This document shows positions 41,995 through 51,972 of a DNA stretch of 64,000 bases, in pieces. Each line of letters begins with the position of its first letter. The stretch's first letter is position 1. The translations under genes were made by a program, and so were the position numbers. The stretch is from positions 18,558,354-18,622,353 of the forward strand of contig CM020620.1 in the NCBI GenBank assembly GCA_009829735.1, written 5' to 3'. The notes under the pieces were generated by a model. It had not been told where the DNA came from. It was given only the letters and a program-made list of their open reading frames with translations, and did no database searches. Source of the DNA: Pyropia yezoensis. Lineage: Eukaryota > Rhodophyta > Bangiophyceae > Bangiales > Bangiaceae.

Positions 41995-44541
41995 ATGGCG
42001 CCCGCTCGCGGCAGGGAACCCCCCCCCCCCTGCGTCGTGGCCAGCGGGCGGGCTGGCTTTTCGGACGCGGCCGCCCTCGTCGCCGCCCTTGACGTGCAGA
42101 CCCTGACGCCCTACGCCACCGCCGCCGACAATGCGGGAATCGTGTACGTTTCCGAGGCGCTCACGGCGCGCCCCCCCCCTCCGCGAGGGGATAACCCGGC
42201 CGACGTGCGCGACGCCTGGGCGGCCGACCACGCCGCGTTTATGGCCGACGCCGGGCGGCCCGAGTTCCGGGTGCCCACCGTCGCGGGCGCCCCGCTCGAC
42301 ATCTTTGCGCTCTACCAGGCGGTGCTGCGGCTTGGGGGCCTTCACTCGGTGATGGCCAACCGGGCGTTCAAGCTGGTGGCCCGTCAGCTGGCGCTGCCCA
42401 AGAGCTGCACCTCTGCCGCGTATGTCCTCCGCACCACTTACGAGCGCCTCCTGTTTGATTACGAGCAGGCGGCGGTGTGGGGGCGGCGGCCGCCCAAGCC
42501 GCCGCCGGGGGGGGTGGATGTGGCCGCTGGCGGCCGCGACGGCGGCCGCGGGGGGGTGGACGGCACGGGCGGCGCTTGGGTGGCGGCCGCCGACCGGGCG
42601 GGCGCGGTGGGTGGCACTCCCGGGCGGTCCCCATCGCCAACTGCGGCAGGGTCACGGCCGAAACGGCAGGCCGCCCTGGCCGCCTCGTCTGCGTTTGCGG
42701 CCGACGCGGCTGCGGCGGGGGGGAGCGACGGGGAGTACTTTGAATATGGGGCGGCGCGGGCGTCCAAGCGGGGCCGCCGAGGTGCGTCCCCGGGAGAAGG
42801 GGGGGACGGCGGCGCCGACGGGTGGGGTGGGGACGACGTCGGCGGGGGGGACGGCGGCGGGGGGGGGGACGCGGGTGGCGTCAAGGCCGACCTTGACGCC
42901 GATGGCGGGGAAGGGGGTGGCGGTGGTGTCGGCGGCGGTGTTGGTGGCGGCATTGGCGGCATTGGCTTGGACGGCCTGCCCAGCACGGGCGGCGTCGTTT
43001 CGTCCGCGGCGATTGCGGCGGCGGCGGCCGGGGCGGGCATGGTGGGTGCCCCCGCCGCTGTCTTTGACGCAACCCGGCCGGGCGACAAGCTCCGCCTCGT
43101 CGCGGCGCTCGCGTCGGGCGACCGGGATGCGCGGGCGTGGGGCCTCGGCACCGCCCTGGCGCTTTCTGTCGACGGGCGGCGGGAGCTGGCGCTCCGCGAC
43201 TACCCCGCGCTACTCGACACGCTCGTCGCCCTCCTCCGCTCCTACGCCGACGGCCTGGCGATGGCGGGGATGGCGGCCGCCGCGGCGGGCGGGGGCATGC
43301 CCGCCGCGCGCCCGGGCAGCGGGGCGGGGGGCGCCGGGACGGCAGTGCTGCTCGCCCTCCCCGACCCGCGCGGCGGCGACGCGGCTGCGGTGGCTGCGGT
43401 GGCCGCGGCCATTCTCCGCAACACCGCTGCGGGGGAGCGCAACCTGGCCGTCCTTGCCGAGGCGTCGGCGCTGCACGAGGTGGTGGCGGAGCTGGTGGGC
43501 ACGCCCCCACCGGCCGCAGCGACGGCGACGGCCGCGGCGGCCGCCCTGCAGGCGGCCGCGTCAGCGGGGCGGGCAGGAGGGCGGGGGGCGGCGGCCGCCG
43601 CCGCCGCAGCAGTGGCGGCGGCGGGCCAGCCGGCGGCGGCGACGCGCGCCCGCGCCCCTCCGCCGCCGCCCTACCGGCCACCCGCGGCGACGCCCGCGCC
43701 CGCCATTGTCGACGCCCTCCTCGACACGTGGGTGCACGTCGCGTCTGCCATGACGCTCCCGCCGCCGCCCCGCCCGCCTGGCGCGCTGCCCCTGCCCGCT
43801 GCTGCCGCGGCGGCGGCGGCGGCGGCGGCGGCGACCGCCACGGGCGGTGCCGGCCGTGTCCTCGACACGGTCGTGCACCTGCTGACGTGGACCCCCCCAC
43901 CGTTTGGCCCCCCCCCGCCGGCGGCGGTCGCCGCCGCCGCCGCCGCGCGCGTCAAGGCCGCCGAGGTGCTCGCCCGGCTGGCCGCGTCGGGCTCCCGCAA
44001 CGAGGCGGCGGTGGTCGCCCGCTTTGGCGCCCTCCTCCCGGCGCTCACGGATATGCTCGCGCCCGACCCGGCGTCGGTGACGCCGTCGCCACCGTCGGCC
44101 TCGGCCGCGGCGGCGGCCGCCGCCACCCCTGCCGCCGCCGCCGCCGCCGCCGCCGCTGCGGGTGCTGGTGCGCCTGCGGCGGCGGCGGGTGCGGGGGGGG
44201 CGGCCGCCACGCCCGCCCCCGGCCCAGGCTCGTCGGCCGCCATCACGGCCGCGGCGCTGTCGGTGCTGGTCAACCTGTCGGGCTATGGCTGGGAGGCGCG
44301 GACGGCGGTGGCGGCGTGCCCGCGGCTCCTCGGCCGCCTGGTCGGGTGTGTGGGGCGGGCGGACATGGCCCTCCGCGCGGCGCTGGCGGTGATGAACCTC
44401 GCCGAGGCGCCGGGCAACCGCGGGGCGCTTGCCCGTTGGGAGCGCCCGCTCGTCACCGCCGCCTTTCGCCGCTCCGCCGCGACGAGCGTCGTTGCGTGCG
44501 TGCTGTACCAGCTTCGGGGGGGTGGGGGGTTGGGCGCTTGA
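41995..44541 (+). CDS. ARID-domain protein with armadillo-like C-terminus (SWI/SNF subunit type)
   Basis: An 848-residue nuclear protein, probably the ARID1/SWI1-type subunit of a SWI/SNF chromatin remodeller. The ARID DNA-binding domain spans residues about 77-160: AFMADAGRPEFRVP, LDIFALYQAVLRLGGLHSV and SAAYVLRTTYERLLFDYEQ. A Gly/Asp-rich linker with KRGRRGASPGE follows. From about residue 362 to 835 the sequence forms helical repeats of armadillo type (RDARAWGLGTALALSVDGRR, AAAILRNTAAGERNLAVLAE, ALSVLVNLSGYGWEARTAV, AALAVMNLAEAPGNRGAL), like the BAF250 C-terminal region, broken by Ala runs. The ATG at 41995 is the first in the open frame after a pyrimidine tract. ARID plus C-terminal repeats points to BAF rather than to other ARID families. 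Confidence 0.85.
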   Translation: MAPARGREPPPPCVVASGRAGFSDAAALVAALDVQTLTPYATAADNAGIVYVSEALTARPPPPRGDNPADVRDAWAADHAAFMADAGRPEFRVPTVAGAPLDIFALYQAVLRLGGLHSVMANRAFKLVARQLALPKSCTSAAYVLRTTYERLLFDYEQAAVWGRRPPKPPPGGVDVAAGGRDGGRGGVDGTGGAWVAAADRAGAVGGTPGRSPSPTAAGSRPKRQAALAASSAFAADAAAAGGSDGEYFEYGAARASKRGRRGASPGEGGDGGADGWGGDDVGGGDGGGGGDAGGVKADLDADGGEGGGGGVGGGVGGGIGGIGLDGLPSTGGVVSSAAIAAAAAGAGMVGAPAAVFDATRPGDKLRLVAALASGDRDARAWGLGTALALSVDGRRELALRDYPALLDTLVALLRSYADGLAMAGMAAAAAGGGMPAARPGSGAGGAGTAVLLALPDPRGGDAAAVAAVAAAILRNTAAGERNLAVLAEASALHEVVAELVGTPPPAAATATAAAAALQAAASAGRAGGRGAAAAAAAAVAAAGQPAAATRARAPPPPPYRPPAATPAPAIVDALLDTWVHVASAMTLPPPPRPPGALPLPAAAAAAAAAAAATATGGAGRVLDTVVHLLTWTPPPFGPPPPAAVAAAAAARVKAAEVLARLAASGSRNEAAVVARFGALLPALTDMLAPDPASVTPSPPSASAAAAAAATPAAAAAAAAAAGAGAPAAAAGAGGAAATPAPGPGSSAAITAAALSVLVNLSGYGWEARTAVAACPRLLGRLVGCVGRADMALRAALAVMNLAEAPGNRGALARWERPLVTAAFRRSAATSVVACVLYQLRGGGGLGA

Positions 44542-44989
44542 GACCTGGGGGGGAGGGGGGGATGGAGACGGGGGCGAGGCCTGTGGCCGCCGCGCGGCGA
44601 TGTAAGGCGGGTTGAGTGCGGTGGAAGGGGAGTGGAGGGTGGGTTGTGTCGACTCGCTGGCCACGCGGTTGGGCGTGCGCTCGCTTGTATATTTTTTCTA
44701 TCTTGGGCTACCAGTGTCAGTTGCACCTGATGTAGAGCGTGCGTCAGTGTGCGCGTAGGTAGTCGCAGCGCGCTACGCGGGGCACAACTGTTGCAGATTG
44801 CCTCTATGTCTATGCCGCCATTCATTCGGTTTGCCCTCCCAAGCAGGTATCCCCCTGGCTTCCTCCCCCATCGACCGACCATTGCCAACAGTATCCCGTA
44901 CTCCCAACCCCCCCCCGTTCCCCCACAGCACTCCGGCCCCCTCCTCTCCACCGCAACTCCACCCACAAACCCCCCCCCACTCGCGCTGC
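44542..44989. other. Convergent intergenic region
   Basis: Holds the 3' ends of the ARID gene (+) and aldo/keto reductase (-). A T-rich spot at 44688-44705 may relate to 3' processing. Nothing else is seen. Confidence 0.6.
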
Positions 44990-46345
44990 TCAGGGTACCG
45001 AAAAGATGTTTTGGACCATCTGCGTGGGCACCCGCGCCGCCGCCGCCTCGAGCGCCTCCACCTCCCCCGGAGACAGCCCCCCCCCCACCCCCGCCGCCGC
45101 ATTCTCCACCGCCATCCCCGGCGTCCACGCGCCCGGGATGGGCACCCCCCCCGCCGCCACCACGTACGCAATCGCCACCTGCGCGGGCGTCCAGCCGCGG
45201 AGGGCACCCACCTCGGCCATCACCGCGTCCAGGCCGGCGGCGGCCACCTCGGGGAGGATGCGCGCAAACAGCCGCCGCCGCACCACCGACGATGGCAGGG
45301 ACGCCGCCACCGCCGCCTTCCCTCCCCCAGCCGTGGCCCCCCCGCCAGCGGCGGCGGCGGCAGCGGTGGCGGTACGGTACTTGCCGGTGAGGAGGCCCAG
45401 CGCGAGCGGGGAGTACCCAATGGGGGTGACGCCCAGCTCCCCGGCCACCTCGAGGAACCCGTCTGTGGCGGGCGACCGGCTCAGCAGCGACCACTGCACC
45501 TGCGCACACACCACCGGCACGCCCCTGTCCCGCCTGAGGTACCGCTCCGCCGCGCGCAGCGCGACGGGCCCATAGTTGGAGAGCCCCACCCCGCGAATGA
45601 GGCCGGCGTGGTAGGCGTCGGCAAAGCCATCGTACAGCACCCGCTCCTGCCACGGCGCGTAGCGGGCGGGGGACCAGTGCACCTGCGCAACGTCGGGCGG
45701 CCGGCCGAGCCGCCGCGCCGACCCGCGGGCGGCGGCGACGATGGAGCGGCGGGTGAGGCGCCACGGGTAGGTGGCGAGCTTGGTCGCCACCAGGGGGGAC
45801 GCGTCCACCCCGCCGCCGCCGCCGCCGCCGGTACCGCCGCCGCCGGCCGTCGCCGCCACGGGCGGCGGCGGCGCGGACGCGAGCGCCGCGCCGAGGAGGC
45901 TCTCGGAGGTGCCCGCCAGGCCGTACGAGTCGGCGGTATCGAAAAAGGTCACCCCCGCCGCCACCGCCGCGTGGACGGATGCGGTAAACGCGGCGTCGCG
46001 GTCGGGGGTGTAGCCGTAGAGGAGGCGGTTGCCCGCCGCCCAGGTGCCCTGCCCAACCGCCGCGATACGGCGGCCGCCGAGCGGCACCGTCGGCGTCAGC
46101 AGGGGGGCCGAAGGGGGAGAGAAGGGAGGGGGTGGGGGTGGGGGTGGGGGAGGGGGTGGGGGTGCCGCCGCCGCCGCCGCCGGCCGGGGGGGAGGGGTGC
46201 CGCCACCGGCGCCGCGGCGGGGGGGAGGGACAGCCAGCTGCCGGGGGGGAGGGACAGCCAGCCGCCGGGGGGGGGGGCACGGCGACCAGCCGACGCCGCC
46301 GAGCGGCCGCCCCGCGAGCGGCGGGGGGGGGGGGAGAAACGCCAT
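44990..46345 (-). CDS. Aldo/keto reductase
   Basis: NADPH-dependent carbonyl reductase of 451 residues. The catalytic tetrad is complete: Asp in FFDTAD and Tyr in DSYG (residues about 133-141), Lys in VATKLAT (about 188) and His in AQVHWSP (about 224). Other family motifs are GVGLSNYGP, VVCAQVQWSLLSR, LGVTPIGYSPLALGLLTGKY, and the cofactor-binding end GGVPIPGAWTPGMAVENAAA. The Pro-rich N-terminus of about 85 residues contains a tandemly repeated LAVPPPR segment. It might include a transit peptide but lacks the usual Ser content, so plastid location is only possible. The ATG at 46345 (MAFLPPPPPLAG) is chosen as first in frame. It resembles plant plastid aldo/keto reductases; the natural substrate is unknown. 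Confidence 0.9.
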   Translation of the reverse strand: MAFLPPPPPLAGRPLGGVGWSPCPPPRRLAVPPPRQLAVPPPRRGAGGGTPPPRPAAAAAAPPPPPPPPPPPPPFSPPSAPLLTPTVPLGGRRIAAVGQGTWAAGNRLLYGYTPDRDAAFTASVHAAVAAGVTFFDTADSYGLAGTSESLLGAALASAPPPPVAATAGGGGTGGGGGGGVDASPLVATKLATYPWRLTRRSIVAAARGSARRLGRPPDVAQVHWSPARYAPWQERVLYDGFADAYHAGLIRGVGLSNYGPVALRAAERYLRRDRGVPVVCAQVQWSLLSRSPATDGFLEVAGELGVTPIGYSPLALGLLTGKYRTATAAAAAAGGGATAGGGKAAVAASLPSSVVRRRLFARILPEVAAAGLDAVMAEVGALRGWTPAQVAIAYVVAAGGVPIPGAWTPGMAVENAAAGVGGGLSPGEVEALEAAAARVPTQMVQNIFSVP

Positions 46346-46888
46346 CCGCAGGGGGGGGGCCCGCGAGCAAGGCCAGGCGCAAAAGAGGCAGCCGCGGCGG
46401 GTAGGTAGGGGGGGGGGGGGGGGGGAAGCGGAAGCGGAGGCGGTGGACCCGATCATCGGCTGTGGCGGGGTGGCGGGCGTGGAGGATCATCTCCCTGACC
46501 TCGCTAGCTTGCTGGTGTCCCCACGTGGCACGGCCGACGGAGGTCAGAGTGCGTCTCCTCTCCGCGCAGCACTCGCTCTTCGTGTCCCCGCCCCCCCCCT
46601 TCCTCCCCTACCCCTCCCGCGCGGCTCCGCCACTGTCGGATTCTCCGACGGTGGACGGCGATTCCTGCGGCGCCCAGGACAAAGTACGCGAACCGCCTGT
46701 CACGGGGCATTCTCACTGAGAGGGTCTCCCCGAGCACGCCGACGGCAGACGGCTGCTCGGGCAGGGAAGGACGTCAAGGCGACCTCACCACGACCGCTAT
46801 TCATACGGGGGGGGAGACAAGGGATAAAAGAAGGGGCGTGAAAGCAAGGCGCTGCACGCCGCCGCCGCCCTGCCGACAGCCCGTAACG
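46346..46888. promoter_or_regulatory. Upstream region of the aldo/keto reductase gene
   Basis: 543 bp between the reductase start and the end of the Sel1 gene, both on the minus strand, so it holds the reductase promoter and the Sel1 3' UTR. Near 46628-46652 is a small inverted repeat, GTCGGAxxxTCCGAC. No gene is seen. Confidence 0.4.
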
Positions 46889-49240
46889 TCACCGCTCGGC
46901 CAGCCGGAACCACTTGGCCGCGCCGGCCATGTCCGCCGCCACCCCCCACCCGTTGCGCATGCAAAAGCCATACTCCCGCGCCGCCCCGCGGTGCCCCGCC
47001 TCGGCGGCACGGCGGAGCCACGAGGCGCCCGCCGCGGCGTCCTTTGCCACCACCCCGTTTTCCAGGCCATTCAGAAGGGCGGTGCCGACCTCGGCCGCCG
47101 CGTCGGGCTGCCCCGCTTCCGCCGCAGACAGCCACAGGCGGTGGGCGGCCGCCCCGTCGCGGGGCAGCCCCAGCCCCCTGGCGGTGAGGAGGCCCAGCCA
47201 GTAGGTACACCCCGGGTGCCCAGCGCGGGCACCCGCCCGAAAGTGCGCCACCGCCTCTGCCACGTCCACCCGCCCGCGGCCGCAGTGGGGCCACGGCAGG
47301 CGGCACACGCCGAGCGCCTCGAGGCCGTCGCCGCTGCCCGCGGCGGCGGCGGCGGCAAAGCGGGCAACCGCCTCGTCAAAGCCCCCCGCCGTCGTTGGCA
47401 GGTCGTCGTCCAGGTAGAGGTGGCCGAGCGCAACCGCCGCGTCGGGGCGGCCGGCGTCGGCGGCGGCTCGGAGCCAGCGCTCGGCGGCGGCTCGGAGCCA
47501 GCGCTCGGCGGCGGCGCCGTCGGGGGCGTCCACCCCGCGGCCGGCGGCCAGGGCGGTGCCCAGGGGGATCATGGCCCCCACGCACCCGCCCTCTGCGGCG
47601 GTGCGGTAGGCGGCCACCGCGCCGGCGGCGTCCCCGTCCTCGTCCAGCAGCGCGCCCAGCGCGGCGGCCGCGGCGGTGTCGCCGCCGTCGGCGGCTTGGC
47701 GGAAGCGCCCGACCGCGCGGGCGCGGCTGGCCACCACGCCCACCCCATCCCGCAGCGCCCGGCCGTGGGCGGCGGCTGCTGGGACAGACCCCGCGTCGGC
47801 CGCAGCGGCGTACAGCCGTGCGGCCCAGGCGGTGTCGCCCGCGGCGGCCGCGGCGTCTGCCGCCGCGCACGCCACGGCCGGGTCGGTGGGGGGGGTGGCG
47901 TCGGCAATGCCCGCCAGCAGCCCCCGCATGTCGGCAAACCCCACCCGCACCTCCCCCGTCACTGCCGACACGGCGGTGCCCACTGCGTCCGCCGCGTCTG
48001 CGGCGGCGGCCGCCGACGCCGCCACGCCGTCCCGCACGTCGTGGACGGTGGCGGCCGTCTCAGCGGCCACCAGCCCCCGGAGCTCGTGGTCGGCCGCGTC
48101 CAGCTCCTCCACCGCCCGCTGCACGGCCGTGCGGAGGGCCGCCTTGCGCACCAGCCCCACCGGCCCGCGACCGCCGGTCCGCGTGGCGCTCACCGCCCGC
48201 AGCAGGTCCGCGGCGGTGGCGTCTACGCGGCGCAGCACGGCGCCCAGCTGGGACAGCACGCGGCCGCGCGTCGCGCCCCCGACGGCCGCACCGCCCGGCG
48301 GCGGCGCCGCGGCCACGCGCGCCATGGCGTCAGCGGCGGCGGCGCCGACGCGGGCCACCGCTGTCGCCGCCCGTCGCACGTCGCTGGCTCCATCCCAGGT
48401 GCCCGCCGCCAGCGCCCGCGAGGCCAGCACGGCCACCGCGAGCGCCGGCTCGGCAAACGGCACGGCGGTGGCGAGCGCAGCCACGGCGTCAGAGGTCAAG
48501 ACGGTGGCGCCAGCGCACGCGGCGGCGTGGAGCAGGCGCAGCGCCTCGGCGGCGCGGCGCGGCGACGAGGCCCCAGCGGGGGTACCCGCACGCGCGGGGC
48601 TGCCGAGGGGGAGCCGCGGCGCGGCCGCCGTCGCTGCCGCCGCCACCACTATGGCAGGCGCCCCATCAGCCAGGAGGCGCTCCCACGGCAGCACCCAAAA
48701 GCTCAGGCGGTCCACCCACTCGGCCCACGCCGCAGGGCCGTCTGCAAAAAAGACCACCTGACGGGGGGACGTGGCGGCAGGGTCCTCCACAACCTCAAAG
48801 CCATGTAGGGAGGACGGGGCCGGGGTGTTGCTGCCGCCGGACGAGCTCGTGACCGTTGCCGCGGGAGCGGTTGGCGACTGCGCTTTCACGGTCGACACGC
48901 CGCGGCGGAGGTAGACGACGCGCGGCGACGCCCCGTCATTGTCACGCTCGGGAAGCCAGGACAGCACGGCATAGGTGAGCTCGACACGCACAGGTACAGG
49001 CGGGGGGGCGGGCACCTTCCGCCGCAGGCGATGACCCCGCGTAACTGAGGCGTACAGCTGGCCGGAAAAGAGGGGTGCTGGTAGAGTGTTGGCCTTCCCT
49101 GCTCCTGCCGTCGGTGGCAGAGTCGGTGGAGTCCGCACGGGGGGCGGCCGCGCGGCAGGCGTCGCAGAAGCGCTAGACAGTGCACCGTGACTGGCGGCAG
49201 CAGCCGCGACGGTTTTGGCCGAACTGGACGCCATGCGCAT
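46889..49240 (-). CDS. PH-like, helical and Sel1-repeat protein
   Basis: A 783-residue protein. After a low-complexity N-terminus, residues about 60-195 look like a pleckstrin-homology fold: LYASVTRGHRLRRK, RVVYLRRGVSTVKAQ, HGFEVVEDPA, RQVVFFADGPAAWAEWVDRL. Residues about 210-470 are Ala-rich helices that resemble a four-helix-bundle/HeLo-like region (DATAADLLRAVSATRT, AVEELDAADHELRGLVAAET, VHDVRDGVAASAAAAADAAD). Residues about 480-783 are Sel1-like repeats with the A-x-x-x-G-x-x-Y/W pattern, for example ALGHLYLDDDLPTTAGGFDE, CTYWLGLLTARGLGLPRD and REYGFCMRNGWGVAADMAGA. A perfect 24-nt duplication at 47467-47514 repeats AAERWLRA. ATGs at 49240 and 49234 are equivalent starts. Sel1 repeats scaffold protein complexes; membrane recruitment by the PH-like part is inferred. 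Confidence 0.8.
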   Translation of the reverse strand: MRMASSSAKTVAAAAASHGALSSASATPAARPPPVRTPPTLPPTAGAGKANTLPAPLFSGQLYASVTRGHRLRRKVPAPPPVPVRVELTYAVLSWLPERDNDGASPRVVYLRRGVSTVKAQSPTAPAATVTSSSGGSNTPAPSSLHGFEVVEDPAATSPRQVVFFADGPAAWAEWVDRLSFWVLPWERLLADGAPAIVVAAAATAAAPRLPLGSPARAGTPAGASSPRRAAEALRLLHAAACAGATVLTSDAVAALATAVPFAEPALAVAVLASRALAAGTWDGASDVRRAATAVARVGAAAADAMARVAAAPPPGGAAVGGATRGRVLSQLGAVLRRVDATAADLLRAVSATRTGGRGPVGLVRKAALRTAVQRAVEELDAADHELRGLVAAETAATVHDVRDGVAASAAAAADAADAVGTAVSAVTGEVRVGFADMRGLLAGIADATPPTDPAVACAAADAAAAAGDTAWAARLYAAAADAGSVPAAAAHGRALRDGVGVVASRARAVGRFRQAADGGDTAAAAALGALLDEDGDAAGAVAAYRTAAEGGCVGAMIPLGTALAAGRGVDAPDGAAAERWLRAAAERWLRAAADAGRPDAAVALGHLYLDDDLPTTAGGFDEAVARFAAAAAAGSGDGLEALGVCRLPWPHCGRGRVDVAEAVAHFRAGARAGHPGCTYWLGLLTARGLGLPRDGAAAHRLWLSAAEAGQPDAAAEVGTALLNGLENGVVAKDAAAGASWLRRAAEAGHRGAAREYGFCMRNGWGVAADMAGAAKWFRLAER

Positions 49241-51972
49241 CTCCTCGGTGCATGCCGCGGCAGCGCCAGCCGTTCAACTGCCGCACGGCACACGTAGCGA
49301 CGCCCTTCTGAGTGGAGCTGGTCTACAGGCAATGGATACAGACGCAGAGAATGATCGTATAGACGTCGCCTGCAGAGACGTCGCGTCGTCCCACACAAGC
49401 AACACCATGGCAAAGATGGAAGCCATAGCTCAGCTGGGCTGTGGTGCGCTGTCGCTGTCGGGAGGCTGTCACGGTGTCACCGCCACGTCATGGGAAAACG
49501 GAAAAGGTAGCCTCCCTGTGATGGTGGAGCAATATACCAACGGCGCTTTTCCCGTGATCTTTCCGGGAAGCTCCTGTAGGTAAGCACTGCCGGTGAAGGA
49601 GAACAATGCGTTCCCAGTGGAAAGGGGCCCTTCGTCGGGAATGACTGGCCAGGGTAATCGTCAGCTGCTCTTGGCCACTCAAGACGGCTTTCGGAAGTCA
49701 GTGGCGGGGCCGAAAGCAGCGGGATGCGGCAGTCCCGGCAGGCGTCGCCAACGGCGGACGGGATAGTCCTGAAATACCGCAACCGATGACCGAAGAACAA
49801 CGCGAGGCGCTTCAGCTGAAGCGTGGGGAGACCATGATGGTCTGGGGGTCTGGGGGACCATCATGGTGAAGCGCCTCTCTTCGTCTCTTGATCGCATCGA
49901 CACAAGGGACGCTCTATGTCATTTTTTTGAGTCTGTTCCTGATAATACCCAGGCCGTGCTACTTATACCACCTTGTGCACTCAAGTTGCGGGACACTTAC
50001 CGGCTCTCGAGGATTGGATTTGCTGTGGCGGAAGAAGGCCGAGTCCCTCCGCGGCAGTTGTACCCCCACCCTCGCGGCGGCAGCGCGCGGCAGCAGCGTT
50101 GCGTCAATCCCGTCGCGGCACCCTCGGATGGTGTCTGGGAAGGCTTCTACGTTGTCCCATCATGGATTTTGCAACCAAGCAAAGCGGAGGTGGTTGGTGG
50201 CCCGGGCGGGGAAACCGCACGACACCCGGGAGGTGGTGGGGACCGCCAAACCAGCGGGAATCCAAAGGGCGGACGACTTCGTGACCCTGTGGCCACAGGG
50301 TGACGCGCCGCCCGCTGCGGGGGCGGTTGCGTAGGGCACCTGTGGTGTCGCCTCTCTGCCCCCTCCTCGGGCGGGGGCGCGCCGCTGTTGCGAGTCCGTC
50401 TGGGTGTGTGGGAAGAGAGCGACGGAGGGGGGGGGCGACACGCCTTCGGTCTGGCTTGCTGGGAACACCGCGTCCACTGGTGTGCCTGCAGGCTCTTCTC
50501 CCGCCAGTGGGCGCGCTGGTGGGGGTGGGGGGGGGGGGGGCGGGCGGGGGGGAGACCCTTCCAAACTTTGGAACGCGGCGCGTTTTTTTGGGGGGGGCGG
50601 GCCGGGGGAGGGTGGGAGGGAAGTCTGCCGCGGCGACACAGCCCCACCCCCCTTCCCTCTCCTCTCTCATTTCTCTTCTCCCGCGTGGGTGTCCCCGTGC
50701 GGTCGCCTCTCTCCTCTCCTTGTCGGTGCGCGCCCCCCGGTCGTGCGTCCGCGGCCACCCATCCGCCCACCCTCGCCCTGCACGGCGTCGCGTGGCTGAG
50801 GGGGGACAGCCACCGCGCCATCTGCGCCGGCCTCTGTCAACAGCGGGGAAGCTGTGGCGTGTCAGCGCCCGAGGGCGTGGCGCCTGCGGGTAGGAGGGGG
50901 GAGCACCAGGCGGGGTTGTGTGGGCGCGGTCGGTGCATCTACCCCACCCCACCGGTCGAGACGCTCCGACCGGGAGGAGTCCTCGAGGGGGCTGGTGTGG
51001 TGGGTGGCGCAACCGACAATGGCCCAGAGGAGGCCCGCGCGGTCGTCGTGCGGATCCATCGGGCGCGGCCGGCGCAGCCCCCGCGCGCGCCCGTCCTCCT
51101 TTCTGACTGGTGCTGGTGACAGAGCGCGGGCGGGTGCCCCCCACCCGCGTGGATCGATGCGGCGTGCGGGGGGTGTGGGGTGCGGGGTCGGGACGTCGCC
51201 GGCGTTGACAGCGCCGCCGTCGCCACCGTCGTCGTTGGTTTGTGTTTGGCTGGCTCTGGCAGCAAAGTGAGCGCGCCTGCTGGGTGTTTGTGTGCGCGCT
51301 TGGGGGGCGTTGGGGTGCACGTTGACGACGACAAACGAGCGGCGATCGCGGCTGCTGCGTAGGGTGGTGGGTTTTGAGAGGATCCCCGGCGTCTTGCAGG
51401 CTGACGGCTGGGCGGCCTGGCGGCCAGCTGGCCTGTCACTCCCCCCCAACACGCTGGCACGGTCGGTCGTGCCTGCCGTATACTCGTGTGTGGTGGTGCC
51501 CGCTCTGTATTCGGCGGGTACAGTAGTAGCGCGCGGGTGTAGCGGGGGGGTGGGTTGGGGGGGCGCGCGCGAGCGTTCCCCACTGCGGGGGGACGGTCAG
51601 ACGCAGGCGTCTGGCGGGGGGCGTGTGCGTCGGCCCGCGCACGGGAAGGCAAGGCCGCCCCCACCCTGCCTGCCCCCCTTTCACAGCGCCCACGCGACGA
51701 CACCCGACCAACCGGCCGGTTCGACTGCCTCTCTCACTCCCCCCCCCCCTTCCTTGACGTGGCGGGCACCCGGATGCCCCGGCACCGCCGTAGGCGTGCG
51801 GCCCAACGCGTTGCAACTCCACAGGCGCGCACGTCTTGTTGCGTGCGCAACGTTGCCAGCTCTTGGCCTTCCCCTCCCCCCCCCCCCCCCCCTGTTCACG
51901 CCGACACCCTTCCGTCGCATCGGCTGGGGTGGTGCCTTGTCTCTGTTCTCCTGCCCCCACCCGCCGTGCACG
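49241..51972. other. Intergenic DNA, 2.7 kb
   Basis: Divergent spacer between the Sel1 gene (-) and the second surface protein (+). It contains a complex inverted repeat at 49804-49877, balanced sequence at 49880-50200, and G/C-rich DNA afterwards. The long open frame that reaches 51973 from 51292 starts with GTG and looks non-coding upstream of the ATG. No gene is called. Confidence 0.5.
49804..49877. repeat. Interrupted inverted repeat with internal palindrome
   Basis: The right arm at 49857-49877 (ACCATCATGG followed by TGAAGCGCCTC) is matched on the left by GAGGCGCTTCA (49804-49814) and CCATGATGGT (49832-49841), separated by 17 nt. The inner edge of the left arm forms a perfect 16-bp palindrome, CGCTTCAGCTGAAGCG, at 49808-49823. 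Confidence 0.8.

Noticed and set aside
51292..51972. N-terminal extension of the second surface protein
   Set aside because: It would start at GTG and bury the signal peptide; the segment looks non-coding.
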